A DNA stretch of 64,000 bases from Acridotheres tristis (GCA_037013685.1 CM072892.1:620001-684000); one strand, 5' to 3'. Shown: positions 21,291-34,877, counted from the stretch's first letter. Program-made: numbers and translations. The notes: generated from the sequence alone by a model not told the origin.

Positions 21291-21597
21291 CCCCATCCCA
21301 GTATCCCATCCCATCCCACCCCATCCCACCCCATCCCATCCCATCCCATCCCATCCCATCCCATCCCATCCCATCCCATCCCATCCCATCCCATCCCATC
21401 CCATCCCATTATCCCATCCCATTATCCCATCCCATCCCATCCCATCCCATCCCATCCCATCCCATCCCATCCCATTATCCCATCCCAGTATCCCATCCCA
21501 TCCCATCCCATCCCATCCCATCCCATCCCATCCCATCCCATCCCATTATCCCATCCCACCCCATCCCATCCCATCCCATTATCCCATCCCATCCCAC
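21291..21597. repeat. (CCCAT)n pentamer array, about 300 bp
   Basis: About 60 pentamers, interrupted at intervals by TAT (CATTATCCCATCC) and by CACC or CAGT variants. The minus strand is (GGGAT)n, an uninterrupted G3N2 pattern able to form G-quadruplexes. The array ends directly in CCCTGCACAGGCAGGGACAT, which resembles the reversed CR1 block CCCCTGCCATGGCAGGGACA. Confidence 0.97.
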
Positions 21598-21827
21598 CCC
21601 TGCACAGGCAGGGACATTTCCACGTGCCAGGATCTCCCCACACGGGGTAATTCCTGTTAGAAAGGGACAGGGACACAAGGGAGGGGTTTCCACACCACTG
21701 GAATCTCTAAAAAAAAAAAATCCCAACTCAAACCAAACTCCCTAAAAAACAAAAACACAGCAGAAAGAATTGCCCTGTTCTGGTTAATGCAGAATAATTG
21801 AAGAGAAGTGACAGGAACCAAAACAGA

Positions 21828-22060
21828 GCCAGGACACAGGGAATGGATTCACTGCCACTGGGATGGATGGGATGTTGGGAATTGGGAATTCCTGGCTGGG
21901 CTGGAATTGCCAGATTTGCTGTGGCTGCCCCTGGATCCCTGGCAGTGCCCAAGGCCAGGTTGGACATTGGGACACTGGGAGGTGTCCCTGCCATGGCAGG
22001 GGTGGGAATGGGTGGGCTTTGAGCCCCTTCCCACCCAAACCATTCCATGATTCTAAATTT
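21828..22060 (+). mobile_element. CR1 LINE 3' end
   Basis: Begins CCAGGACACAGGGAATGG and runs through GGGATGTTGGGAATTGGG to TTCCCACCCAAACCATTCCA and GATTC. Near full for the 3'-most 230 bases. Confidence 0.92.
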
Positions 22061-22146
22061 TGTCATTGATGAAACCTTCCCATTGCAGCAGCAATCCCCA
22101 CCCCACTCCTGCCCAGCACGGGCTGCACCCCAGCTGGGATGTACCA

Positions 22147-22407
22147 GAGAATTCCCTACTGCAGAATTCCCTGCCACAGGATTCCCTACCAAAGAATTCC
22201 CTGACAAAAATTCCCTACCACAGAATTCTCTGCCAAAGAATTCCCTGCCAGAGAATTCCCTACCACAGAATTCCTTACAAAGAATTTCCTACCAAAGAAT
22301 TCCTTATCACAGAATTCCTTACAAAGAATTCCCTATCAAAGAATTCCTTACCACAGAATTCCCTGCCAAAAATTCCCTGCCACATCATTCCCAGCTCAGA
22401 ATTCCCT
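22147..22407. repeat. Minisatellite, 16-bp EcoRI-containing unit
   Basis: About 16 copies of AGAATTCCCTACCACA / AGAATTCCCTGCCAAA, nearly all with GAATTC. The second half alternates between ACCACA, ACCAAA, ACAA and GCCAAA, and single-base deletions shift the phase. Confidence 0.94.
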
Positions 22408-22826
22408 TTTCCCCCCTCTGCCCTGCTTTGTCACGCTGCTCCGCTGTGAATTGTGCTCCTGGGACTCGCCCACTCGCCCGGTCCCGGTTTGTGTCACCTC
22501 CTGCTGCTGAATTATTTATAGCCCTTGCAGCAGCCATATGGCACGGAGAGAAAACAAACACAGCAAGAGGCAGCGTGGAAAGGCATTTCATGGATCGAAA
22601 ATCCGGCCCTGAAGAAGGGAATGAGGCTTTGTCCGGGATCAGCAATTCATGGAAGGGGCTTTTCCACCCCCGGCTGCCCCACGGGGAAAAGGTAAAGCCA
22701 AATAAAAACGGAGCAAGGGAGAAAAACTGGGAGTCCGTGAGCTGGGGGAGGAGAGTTCAGTGCAAGGGTTCGGGAAAAGAGACAAAAATAGGAACAAAAA
22801 GCTCTGGAGGAAGCCAGGCAGGCTGC
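22408..22826. other. Unique sequence, no gene recognised
   Basis: 22430-22640 has several CpGs (CTCGCCCACTCGCCCGG, GATCGAAAATCCGGCC) and a CCATATGG box at 22533-22540, resembling an SRF CArG-type core only loosely. A 260-codon frame crosses the EcoRI array into this stretch and is not supported as coding. Confidence 0.35.
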
Positions 22827-23134
22827 TGATGTCACACAGATGGGACAGGGATGCCACGGAGGTGTGACAGTGATGTCATGTAGGTGTGGCAGTGATATCA
22901 TGGAGGTGTGGCAGTGATGTCATGGAGGTGTGACAATGATGTCACAGAGGTGTGACAGGGATGTCATGGAGACGTGACAGGGATGGCACAGAGGTGAGGA
23001 AGTGATGTCATAGAGGTGAGGAAGTGATGTCACAGAAGTGTGGCAGGGATGTCACAGAAGTGTGGCAGGGATGTCACAGAGGTGTGGCAGTGATGTCACA
23101 GAGGTGTGGCAGTGATGTCACAGAGGTGTGGCAG
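22827..23134. repeat. Minisatellite, about 22-bp unit with TGATGTCA
   Basis: About 14 copies of AGGTGTG(A/G)CAGTGATGTCA with variants (GGGATGTCA, TGATATCA, TCATGG/TCACAG). The last few copies are the most uniform. Each unit includes TGATGTCA or GGATGTCA. Confidence 0.93.
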
Positions 23135-23304
23135 TGCCCCAGGGCCAGGGAACCCCCCGTGCTGAGCCCAGGCTGTGCCAGGGGCACCACTCAGCGATCA
23201 CAGAGGTTTCATTTATTCCCAGGCAGCTTGAATTGATGCTCTGGCCTCTCCCAATCCCATGGGAATGAGCTGCCAGCCCCCACAGCCCCAGCACTGCCCT
23301 GTGC

Positions 23305-23605
23305 CAGAGTCACAGAATCCCAGACTGGTTTGGGTTCTAAAAAACCTCAAATCCCCCCCAGAGCCACCCCTGCCATGGCAGGGACACCTCCCACTGTCCC
23401 AATGTCCAACCTGGCCTTGGGCACTGCCAGGGATCCAGGGGCAGCCACAGCAAATCTGGCAATTCCAGCCCAGCCAGGAATTCCCAATTCCCAACATCCC
23501 ATCCATCCCTGCCCTCTGGCACTGGGAGCCATTCCCTGTGTCCTGTCCCTCCATCCCTTGTCCCCAGTCCCTCTCCAGCTCTCCTGGAGCCCCTTCAGGC
23601 CCTGG
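23305..23605 (-). mobile_element. CR1 LINE 3' end, reverse orientation, long copy
   Basis: Starts GTCACAGAATCCCAGACTGG and continues through the reversed tail blocks, AATTCCCAATTCCCAACATC, CATTCCCTGTGTCCTGTCCC and CCAGCTCTCCTGGAGCCCCT. It spans about 300 bases before truncation and shows the element order used to join the split copy at 588/1601. Confidence 0.93.
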
Positions 23606-23734
23606 AAATGTGTCCCCAGCCGTGGGCAGAGCCCTGGTGCCAGCGCCCCAGTGCCCCCTGTGACCCCAGTCTGCAGGAAGAACATCCCAAAGAACATCCC
23701 ATAAGTGAATCCACAAGGGAAATAATCCGGGGAG

Positions 23735-23910
23735 GGTGGAGAGGGGCTGGGCTGGAATTGCCAGATTTGCTGTGGCTGCCCCTGGATCCCTGGCAGTGCC
23801 CAAGGCCAGGTTGGACATTGGGACAGTGGGAGGTGTCCCTGCCATGGCAGGGCTGGCTCTGGGGGGGATTTGAGGTCCCTGCACCCCAAACCATCCCAGG
23901 AATTCGGTGA
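23735..23910 (+). mobile_element. CR1 LINE 3' end
   Basis: GGGCTGGGCTGGAATTGCC to CACCCCAAACCATCCCAGG. Together with 23305-23605 it forms an inverted CR1 pair with about 130 bases between, able to fold as a hairpin over about 150 bases. Confidence 0.92.
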
Positions 23911-24970
23911 TAAATACTCCAAATAACCTAATCCCCTGTGAATTCCCCCAGGAAAGCTCTGTTGATTCTTTCCCACGAGCTCAGTCCCTGAGGGTCACAA
24001 ACAGGGGAGGAAATTCCCCATTCCCCAAACTGAACAGGACAATCCCACAGCCTCCTGTCCCACATTTTGCTATTCCCCACCTCGAGGTGACAATTCCTGA
24101 AGTGCTGATGGGCTGCAATGTCCCCATTTCCCCGGGGGATAACAGAGAGGATTCCCTTCCCCCGGGAAGCCTCACCCTCATTTAGCACAGAACGACCCGA
24201 GCATTTATTTCACACCTTCCCCCAGGGCTGGCACCTCCTCACCGGGCACCGAACTCCTGCCAGTCCTTACTGCAGGGAGCCAAAGCTGGGGAAAAAAACA
24301 GGGCAGACACAAAATCACTGGGCTTTATCATTTATTAATGCCAAAATTTGATTTTAGATGTTCAGTAAAAAGCTGTTGGTGCCTTTAAAGGAGGCAGAAA
24401 GCTGTGCACTGATATTCGTGTATTTGGGAGGTTGGCAGTGCTTGGGCATGCAGGAGACACCCAGGATTTAGGGTTTAAAATAAAAAAATCCCATTTAAAA
24501 TCCCGGTTTTGAGACAACTGCTGGGTTGTCCTTGTGACAAGGATGAAATGTCGTGGAGCAGTGCCAGGACAGGAGCTGGGCACGGGAAGTGAGGGATGCT
24601 CCCATCCCCACGGGTCTGTGCCTGTGGTGTCTGTCACAGCTCCCCACCACCAAATGTCTGCCCGGGAAAGTATTTGGATTATAAAATCTTCTGGAAATTC
24701 ACAGCAAACCACAAAATGCACTTTACAAATGGCTTACCCAGGTCAGGACTGAAATGGAGCCTTTGTCCCTTTTATGTGCAGGAGCAAGCACAGGTTTAAT
24801 TCTTCTTTGGGAATTTAATTGTGATAAAAACCCCTTGCCCTGGCCCCCTGGCAGGGAGTGCTCGTTCTAGCAGCTCTTGCCTCGGTTTAACTGGTTTTCC
24901 TTCGTCCTGCTGGGCTGGGATGCTCCAGAGGATTTAGCCAGGGCAAAGCCTGGAAAACACTGCTCTGGAG
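23911..24970. other. Unique sequence, no gene recognised
   Basis: Non-repetitive. 24300-24500 is AT-rich. No exon, CR1 or tandem array identified. Confidence 0.35.
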
Positions 24971-24974
24971 CTGG

Positions 24975-25520
24975 AACCTTGGAGAAGGCTTGGAAATCTG
25001 AATAATGAGTTAGGAAATATAAATAATGAGTTTGTAAATATAAATAATGAGTTAGAAATCACCAATGTGTGGTGGGTTAGATGTGTGTGTTTTCACTGGG
25101 TGATGGGGTTTAAATTTGAGGTTTTTACAGTACAGGGGTGGGTATGGGACAAGATGGAGAATTTGGGGTGGTGTCTTTTTCTTTGTTCTTCTTCTTCTTC
25201 TTCTTCTTCTTCTTCTTCTTCTTCTTCCTCACAGAACTCGGGCAGTGACCTTTGGTTGGTCAATGTCACTCTAAGGGTGCTGGGAATCCATTATTGTGTC
25301 AAAAGGATCAATAATGGAGGTGTTAAACTTTCATTGGTTTGTTTGGCTTTAAAAGGCCTTGGAGCAGCCTCAGCTGTTCCATTTTCCCCACTTCCAGCCA
25401 GGAGCTGGAGGTGCTGCCACACTTCCTGTAATTTCTGATAAAATACAATAAACATCCAAACCCAAACACGAAAATCGTCTCAATCTCCTTTCTAATAATC
25501 CTAGCTCCAAAAAAACCCAA
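24975..25520 (+). mobile_element. LTR, forward orientation, with (CTT)n
   Basis: Contains the family landmarks in order: ACAAGATGGAGAATTTGGGG, a CTT trinucleotide run (25187-25226), GGCTTTAAAAGGCCTTGG (TATA-like, about 25348) and CAATAAACATCCAAACCC (about 25447). 3' text matches the 4700 copy. The first 90 bases hold three AAATATAAATAATGAG-like repeats. No internal retroviral genes. Confidence 0.78.
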
Positions 25521-26190
25521 CAAAATTAATAACAAACGATTACTAAGGGGTGCAAAGCCCAGTTCACACCCCCACAGATGGGGACCCAGGGTCTGGCACA
25601 GCACTCCCAGCCTGGCACTGCCAGGAAAACCAGGGAGAAACCCTCCAGCAGTGGGATGGCTCAGGAGAAGGGGACAGTCACACCCAGCAGCAAAACCCGG
25701 TGTGAAAAACCAGCTTCACTTTCCTGGTAAAACTGAAAAAGTGGAATAAAAGCTAATTCGAGACAAGCACTGAAGCACGAGGTTCTGGCAGCAGGGGCCT
25801 GGCACGGAGCCAAGGGCAGCCCCGAGCTTTGGGGCCAGCCCTGAACTGGCCCAGCCTGTGCCTGGTCCCTGAGCTGCCCCCTGATCCAAACTGCTCTGCC
25901 AACTGTTCCCACACTCCAGGAGCTGCTTCCCACGGCCACTCCTCGGCCCTGCCTTCTCACACCGGGAGTGTTTCTGGGCCGGGCTTTTAATTGATTTCTT
26001 CTTCCCACTCGTGATTTGGGCCGTGGTTTGTAATTGCTGCAGGTGCTCAGTGCTGGTGTCTGCTGTTACCCAGCCCAGCAGGCACTTCCCTTATTACAGA
26101 CACACTTTGTGTTCCTGCCAGAGGAAACTGCATCCAAAAACCATTTCACCACCACACACACGGTACCCACACTAATACTGTGAACAAACT
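25521..26190. other. Unique sequence, no gene recognised
   Basis: GC-rich to mixed DNA. A 115-codon minus frame at 25661-26008 has no recognisable domain. CACACACACGG at 26151-26162. Confidence 0.35.
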
Positions 26191-26212
26191 AATACCATCA
26201 TATGGATTTGTA

Positions 26213-29439
<3,227 letters not shown>

Positions 29440-29620
29440 GCAACGGAGGATGGCTTCAAGCTGAAGGACGTAGATTTAAATTAGATTTTTTAGGAAGGAA
29501 TTCCTGGCTGGGAGGGTGGGCAGGTGCCCAGAGCTTTAAATGGGATTTAATTCCCAGTTTGTTCCCCCCCTCCCCTGGGCAGGGACACCTCCCGCCGTCC
29601 CAGGCTGCTCAGATCAGGGC
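29440..29620 (+). mobile_element. Diverged CR1 3' region
   Basis: GGATGGCTTCAAGCTGAAGG, GTAGATTTAAATTAGATTTT, AGGAAGGAATTCCTGGCTGG and CAGGTGCCCAGAGC follow the CR1 3'-UTR order. 29570-29600 (GGGCAGGGACACCTCCCGC) looks like a second, reverse-oriented scrap. Confidence 0.6.
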
Positions 29621-30164
29621 TATTAATTATCCTTGTAAAACATCATCAGATCTCCGAGTGGTTTTTGAAGAGAAATGTTATCACACTCCTGCATTTGATG
29701 TATTTGACGTATTTAGAACAAACAAAAGGTCAGGTCCGAGAGCCCAGACAGAGAGATTTCATTTCTCATTATCCTCGATGCTTTAATGACCGTGAGGATT
29801 TCTCAGGTTTAACAACACAGGAAAAGTGTCCTCCGGGCAAGCTCCACATCTCAAAGCCATTAACTGGGAACTGAGGTGTCACGAGGAGAAAACACAGAGC
29901 AAAAATTGTATTTGTGGGGCCCCGCACCAGCCGAGTAGTTAACAAGTGGTGCTGTCCTTTGGCACCGAGAGCTGTCAGCAGCCACAAAAACCCCCGGAGT
30001 AACAGCGGGATAAATGGAATTAAAACACCTCGGGGCACGGGGACTCCAGAGTGTGACAGAGGAATGTGCAAACGGGGAAGTGCAGCACCGGGACACTCGG
30101 GATGGGATGGGACAGACACCGAGGTGACAGGGCGTGGGACACCGGGACAGGGGTGGGCAGAGGG
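29621..30164. other. Unique sequence, partly AT-rich
   Basis: 29625-29780 is AT-rich single-copy DNA (ATTAATTATCCTTG, ATGTATTTGACGTATTTAG) and could be conserved non-coding sequence. The remainder is GC-richer. No exon supported. Confidence 0.35.
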
Positions 30165-30545
30165 ACAGGGACAGCCAGGGTGGGATAGCCAGGATGGGAC
30201 AGCCAGGGTGGGACAGCCAGGGTGGGACAGCCAGAATAGGACAGATAGGATGGGACAGCCAGGGTGGGACAGCCAGGGTGGGACAGCCAGGGTGGGACAA
30301 ACAGGATGGGACAAACAGGCTGGGCTGTGTCACAGCCAGGGGACAGCCAGGATGGGCCGTGGGACAGCCCAGGGACAGCCCAGGGGACAGCCAGGATGGG
30401 CTGTGTCACACACAGGGGACAGCCCAGGGGACAGCCAGGATGGCACAGCCAGGATGGGACAGCCAGGATGGGACTGTGTCACAGTTCAAGGGACAGCCCA
30501 GGGGACAGCAAGGCTGGGGCAGTGTCTCACAGAGGGACAGCCCGG
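30165..30545. repeat. Minisatellite, about 14-bp unit GGGACAGCCAGGGT
   Basis: Regular from 30165 to 30300 (GGGACAGCCAGGGT, GGGACAGCCAGGAT, GGGACAAACAGGAT), then spaced by CTGTGTCACAG and GGGACAGCCCAG inserts to 30545. On the minus strand the units read TGTCCCACCCTGGC. Open frames of 129-294 codons are by-products. Confidence 0.92.
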
Positions 30546-30854
30546 GCAGTGTCACACCCAGGGACAGGCTGGCACTGCAGCCGTGCAGGCGAGAGCAGAG
30601 CGAGAGCTCCCCCACCCTGCCACGGCCATCCCCTCCCAGCCCGTCCCGTGCCCGGCCCCAAAAGGGAGCCCCTGCCCCAAACCCTCGCCCCGGCTCTGCA
30701 GGGTGAGCCCACAAACCTCCCCTGGTGAACTCAGACCCTCCGAGCAGGACACGGTGATGAGCTGCAGTCACGGCTGTGACAGCGCAGGCTTTTCATAGAA
30801 TTGTTACAAATCGCGGAAAAATGTGATAAAGAGTTTTCAACACTGAACTGAGTG
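30546..30854. other. Unique sequence, no gene recognised
   Basis: GC-rich, then AT-rich from 30795. No supported feature. Confidence 0.35.
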
Positions 30855-31045
30855 AATTGTTCCCTGGCAGGGTGGGCAGGGCTGGCACAGAATTCCCACA
30901 TTTGCTGTGGCTGCCCCTGGATCCCTGGCAGTGCCCAAGGCCGGGTTGGACATTGGGACAGTGGGAGGTGTCCCTGCCATGGCAGGGGTGGCTCTGGGGG
31001 TGATCTGAGATCCCTTCCCACCCAAACCATTCTAGAATTCAATTA
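30855..31045 (+). mobile_element. CR1 LINE 3' end
   Basis: Contains GTGGCTGCCCCTGGATCCCT, GGCCGGGTTGGACATTGGG, GGAGGTGTCCCTGCCATGGC and TTCCCACCCAAACCATTCTA. The segment upstream of the GTGGCTG block is diverged. Confidence 0.92.
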
Positions 31046-31765
31046 TCACAATTAAAAATCTAGGAGAGGGAATTTCAATAACCTCAAGGCTGCAGCAGGT
31101 CATGGTCCTACACACAAATTTAGGAGACCTTTGGGAACTCTCCCTACCCCAGTGGAGCATTTGATTTCTTTTTGGGGCTGCAGCGAGCACAACAACCTCA
31201 CATGAACCTTTGCACCAATTACTGAACTTTTCTTGCCATCCTTATTTAAATGATACAATTATCTCCCAATTTGCTGCCTACTTAGCTGGTTGTGTTCTTT
31301 TCAGTTATTATTCTCATCATATCTCTTTCCCTCTTTTTCTTTTCTCTTATTTTCCCAGCTCACAATTGCTTCCACTGTATTCTCTGATTACTGCTGTATT
31401 TAATCTTTTTCTGTAACGAGCCAAAAAAGCCCCACAAGCTGCAGTGCAGCTCCAGCAGGAGAACAAGCCCTGCTCCTCATTATCCTGGACACATTTTCGG
31501 TGCTGCCAGCACTGACTGGGTGCTTCCCCTGCCCTTTCCCACGCCCTGTCCCAGCCTGCCCGAGCCCCTCTCCTCTCCCTGACTCCTGAGAGTTTTGTTT
31601 TCCCCTCCAGGCCCGGCCCTGCTTGCACTTCCTGGTGTTGTTTGGGTGTGAGGAGCCCCTTCTGCTGTTCCTGCTGTATCAGAGAGCTCTGCTCCTCTGC
31701 CATGGTGTGACCAACACAGTCACAGAGGAAAACAAACAGCCTGGTCAGAGCTGGAGGGGTGGAGA
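31046..31765. other. Unique or unclassified DNA
   Basis: 31190-31420 is AT- and pyrimidine-rich (CTCTTTTTCTTTTCTCTTATT). 31420-31640 is GC-rich; a 160-codon minus frame (31347-31829) runs across both and has no recognisable domain. It may include an old LTR, not provable here. Confidence 0.35.
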
Positions 31766-32048
31766 AGAAGGAATTCCATTTTCCAGGGCTGGAGGAGCTC
31801 AGGAAAGGAAGGAATAGAAAGAATTCCATTTGCCAGGACTGGAGGAACTCAGGAAAGGAAGGAATGGAAGGAATTCCATTTTCCAGGACTGGAGGAGCTC
31901 AGGAAAGGATGGAATTCCATTTTCCAGGACTGGAGGAGCTCAAGACAGGAAGGAATGGAAGGAATTCCATTTCCCAGGACTGGAGGAGCTCAGGAGAGGA
32001 AGGAATAGAAAGAATTCCATTTTCCAGGACTGAAGGAGCTCAGGAGAC
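31766..32048. repeat. Minisatellite, about 50-bp unit
   Basis: Six copies, two of them shortened. Each has GAATTCCATTTTCCAGGACT, GGAGGAGCTCAGGAAAGG and AAGGAATGGAAG. Point changes (TTTGCCAGG, TTCCCAGG, GACTGAAGG) mark individual copies. Confidence 0.94.
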
Positions 32049-32109
32049 ACAGCGTGAGCACATCTGTGTGTCCCTGTGTGCAGACACATGTCACGGGTAA
32101 CATCTGCAA

Positions 32110-32250
32110 ATCTGGGAATTATTTCGGTTGGACAAGCCCTCAAAGTCCCTCGAGCCCAACCTTTCCCCCAGCACTGCCAAATGCCACATCCACACAGATT
32201 TTCATTCCCTCCAGGGTTGGGGACCTCACCCCTTCCCTGTGCCCAGGATT
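32110..32250 (-). mobile_element. CR1 LINE fragment, reverse orientation
   Basis: TTTCGGTTGGACAAGCCCTC, AAAGTCCCTCGAGCCCAACC, CAGCACTGCCAAATGCCACA and TCCCTCCAGGGTTGGGGACC follow reversed CR1 order. Confidence 0.75.
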
Positions 32251-32384
32251 TCACACAGGATTTGTAGCAGGAGAGCAGAAAATGATTTTTGCTTTCACAC
32301 AGCCTGGATGGTCCCTCCTGCCTGGGGGTTTGTGCTCCTTCAGCAGCGTTCAGGAGAATTTCACAGTGACAGAACCACGAACCT

Positions 32385-33005
32385 GCCCTGGGAATGCCCA
32401 GGATCATTGATCCGGGCACTGCAGCCCTGCCTGCACCCCTGGGAATGCCCAGGAACAGGATTTGGGCACTGCAGCCCTGCCTGCACCCCTGGGAATGCCC
32501 AGGGCAGGATTCGGGCACTGCAGCCCTGCCTGCACCCCTGGGAATGCCCAGGAACAGGATTTGGGCACTGCAGCCCTGCCTGCACCCCTGGGAATGCCCA
32601 GGGCAGAATTTGGGCACTGCAGCCCTGCCTGCACCCCTGGGAATGCCCAGGGCAGGATCCGGGCACTGCAGCCCTGCCTGCACCCCTGGGAATGCCCAGG
32701 ATCATTGATCTGGGCACTGCAGCCCTGCCTGCACCCCTGGGAATGCCCAGGATCATTGATCTGGGCACTGCAGCCCTGCCTGCACCCCTGGGAATGCCCA
32801 GGGCAGGATCCGGGCACTGCAGCCCTGCCTGCACCCCTGGGAATGCCCAGAGCAGGATTTGGGCACTGCAGCCCTGCCTGCACCCCTGGGAATGCCCAGG
32901 AACAGGATTTGGGCACTGCAGCCCTGCCTGCACCCCTGGGAATGCCCAGGAACAGGCTTTGGGCACTGCAGCCCTGCCTGCACCCCTGGGAATGCCCAGG
33001 AACAC
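32385..33005. repeat. Minisatellite, about 50-bp unit
   Basis: About 12 copies, each with CCTGGGAATGCCCAGG, a short variable part (AACAGGATT, GCAGGATC, ATCATTGATC, AGCAGGATT) and GGGCACTGCAGCCCTGCCTG. The constant parts are nearly identical between copies. TGGGAATGCCCAGG and CTGCAG are near-palindromic. Frames of 222-297 codons on both strands are artefacts. Confidence 0.96.
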
Positions 33006-33169
33006 CATGCCCAGGCCCTGAGCTGGCATTTATGGCCGAGCCGTGCCCTTTATCCAGGGCCGCTCTGCACGGGGGTCTCCCCTCCCACCTCCAGCCCAGG
33101 AAATGCAGCCCCAGGCACAGCCTGGAGTGTTTTGTTGTCTCGGCAGCTTCAGAGCCCGAGTTGGACAAA

Positions 33170-33655
33170 CAACTGACATCAACCCCTTAAAGCATTTAAA
33201 AGGCTACAAGTAATAGCCACTAAACCCCTGCTGAATTGTACTTAAATGCAAAGGACCTTGACATTTTGTGAATTTAATTTAATACCTTTGTCGAGAGAAG
33301 CAATTACAGTTACATCATTATGTGCAATAGCCATGACTGCATGACTGGAGCCTCACTCTAACCAAGCGTGAAAGGATATTATTTGGGAATCCTTGCCTAT
33401 TGTCAGAGGCTTTTAACCTCCCCTCCCTCCCTCCCCCAGCCCTGCACCCCTGCTGTAAAATACCAGAGCTGCTCTCTGCCCTGGGCTCTGCAGAGCAGAG
33501 ACAGCAAAGCCCACAGGAGAAAACTTCAAAGCACCGAGCTGGTGGTGTGGAGAGCAAAGGAACATTTGGGAAAGGGCAGGAATGTTTCTTCATCTGCCTT
33601 ACACAGAGATTTGGTCCTGAATTAGAGTCTCAGGGAATGAGTTAGGGATGGAGAG
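33170..33655. other. Candidate conserved non-coding island
   Basis: 33170-33410 is AT-rich, single-copy DNA with words such as TTTGTGAATTTAATTTAATA, GCAATTACAGTTACATCATT and GGATATTATTTGGG. No exon or repeat was recognised. Conservation is untested. Confidence 0.35.
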
Positions 33656-33659
33656 TAGG

Positions 33660-33855
33660 CTAAATGGGATGTTGGGAATTGGGAATTCCTGGCTGGGCTG
33701 GAATTGCCAGATTTGCTGTGGCTGCCCCTGGATCCCTGGCAGTGCCCAAGGCCAGGCTGGACATTGGGACAGTGGGAGGTGTCCCTGCCATGGCAGGGGT
33801 GGGAATGGGGGGGATTTGAGGTTTTTTTAACCCAAACCACTCTGGGATTTTATGT
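33660..33855 (+). mobile_element. CR1 LINE 3' end
   Basis: AATGGGATGTTGGGAATTGG to TTTAACCCAAACCACTCTGG, with GGCCAGGCTGGACATTGGGA. Intact order and little divergence. Confidence 0.92.
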
Positions 33856-33964
33856 TTCTGTGCCAGCACAGCTGGGGTGGTGCCTGCCCCATGCCCACGT
33901 CACAGGGTCCCCAAAATCACCTCCCACAGCCCCAGTCCCCAGTGTGCAAATCCCAGCTGCACCT

Positions 33965-34155
33965 CCAGGGATTCCCAGGGCTCATTCCCTCCATTCCTGA
34001 TTCCCAGGGTTCATTCCCTCCATTCCTGATTCCCAGGGCTCATTCCCTCCATTCCTGATTCCCAGGGTTCATTCCCTCCATTCCTGATTCCCAGGGCTCA
34101 TTTCCTTCATTCCTGATTTCCAGAGTTCATGCTTTTCACTCCTCATTCCCAGAGC
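33965..34155. repeat. Minisatellite, 29-bp unit
   Basis: Six copies of GATTCCCAGGGCTCATTCCC plus TCCATTCCT, with GGTTC and GGCTC alternating at the CTC position in the first five. The last copies are diverged. Confidence 0.92.
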
Positions 34156-34545
34156 TCGTTCCCTTCACCTCCATTTCCATTCCCGAAGTTTCAGTGCTAG
34201 AAGTGGATGAGTTTCCCAGGAAAATCTTCCTGCAGCAGCGGGGGGAGCTGGGGGACAAAGGGGTCAGGGCAGAGCCCCCTTCCTGCTGCTTTATCTCATT
34301 AAATGAAGATTTATAGAAAACAGTCAGCTCATTAGGGAGATCAGGTATTGGATTATTAAAATCCTGTGGTGTTCAAGGGCTTCACATTTGGGAGGTTCCT
34401 CCCCTCCTCCCTCTGCCAGAGCTCACTGCACGGGCACCTGCAGAGGGAGGCTTGGGACTTTATAACTGTCCATATACAATCTAAAATTATGGATATTTCC
34501 TACATAATGTACAATCATATTTACTATTATGTTTGTAGATGGTTG
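34156..34545. other. Unique sequence, no gene recognised
   Basis: 34280-34360 is AT-rich (TTTATCTCATTAAATGAAG). No supported feature. Confidence 0.35.
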
Positions 34546-34549
34546 CCAA

Positions 34550-34662
34550 GAGATTTACATTTTATATTTTTATTTTTATATTTTTATTTTTTTAATATAT
34601 TTTTTATAATACATACATGTGTGAATAAGCATATCTGTAAATATATTCTTAAAAATTTAAAA

Positions 34663-34705
<43 letters not shown>

Positions 34706-34706
34706 A
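34550..34706. repeat. AT-rich tract ending in (AAAT)n
   Basis: TATATTTTTATTTTTATAT-type text is followed by about 11 AAAT units (34661-34705). It separates unique DNA from a CR1-bearing stretch. Confidence 0.9.
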
Positions 34707-34877
34707 ATATAAATCTGTCGTTTCCTCTGGCTCAGTGGGCAGGTGACAGGTGAGTGCCACTTGCCACAGCCATCAGGTTGGTTTTTTTTGCTGAACTCTG
34801 CTCTCCCCCCTGTTCCCTTGGCCATGGGACACCAGTGACTGGGGCAAGGCAATGTGGTTTGGTGATGCTCCAACCAG

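Noticed and set aside
21291..21597. Telomere-like sequence
   Set aside because: The unit is CCCAT/ATGGG, not CCCTAA/TTAGGG; no interstitial telomeric repeats found.
31347..31829. 160-codon minus frame
   Set aside because: No domain recognised; crosses from the 50-bp array into pyrimidine-rich DNA.
32385..33005. CRISPR-like regular array
   Set aside because: The repeats are 50 bp with almost no spacer, the variable part is only 9-12 bp and drawn from a few forms, and the DNA is avian. It is a minisatellite.
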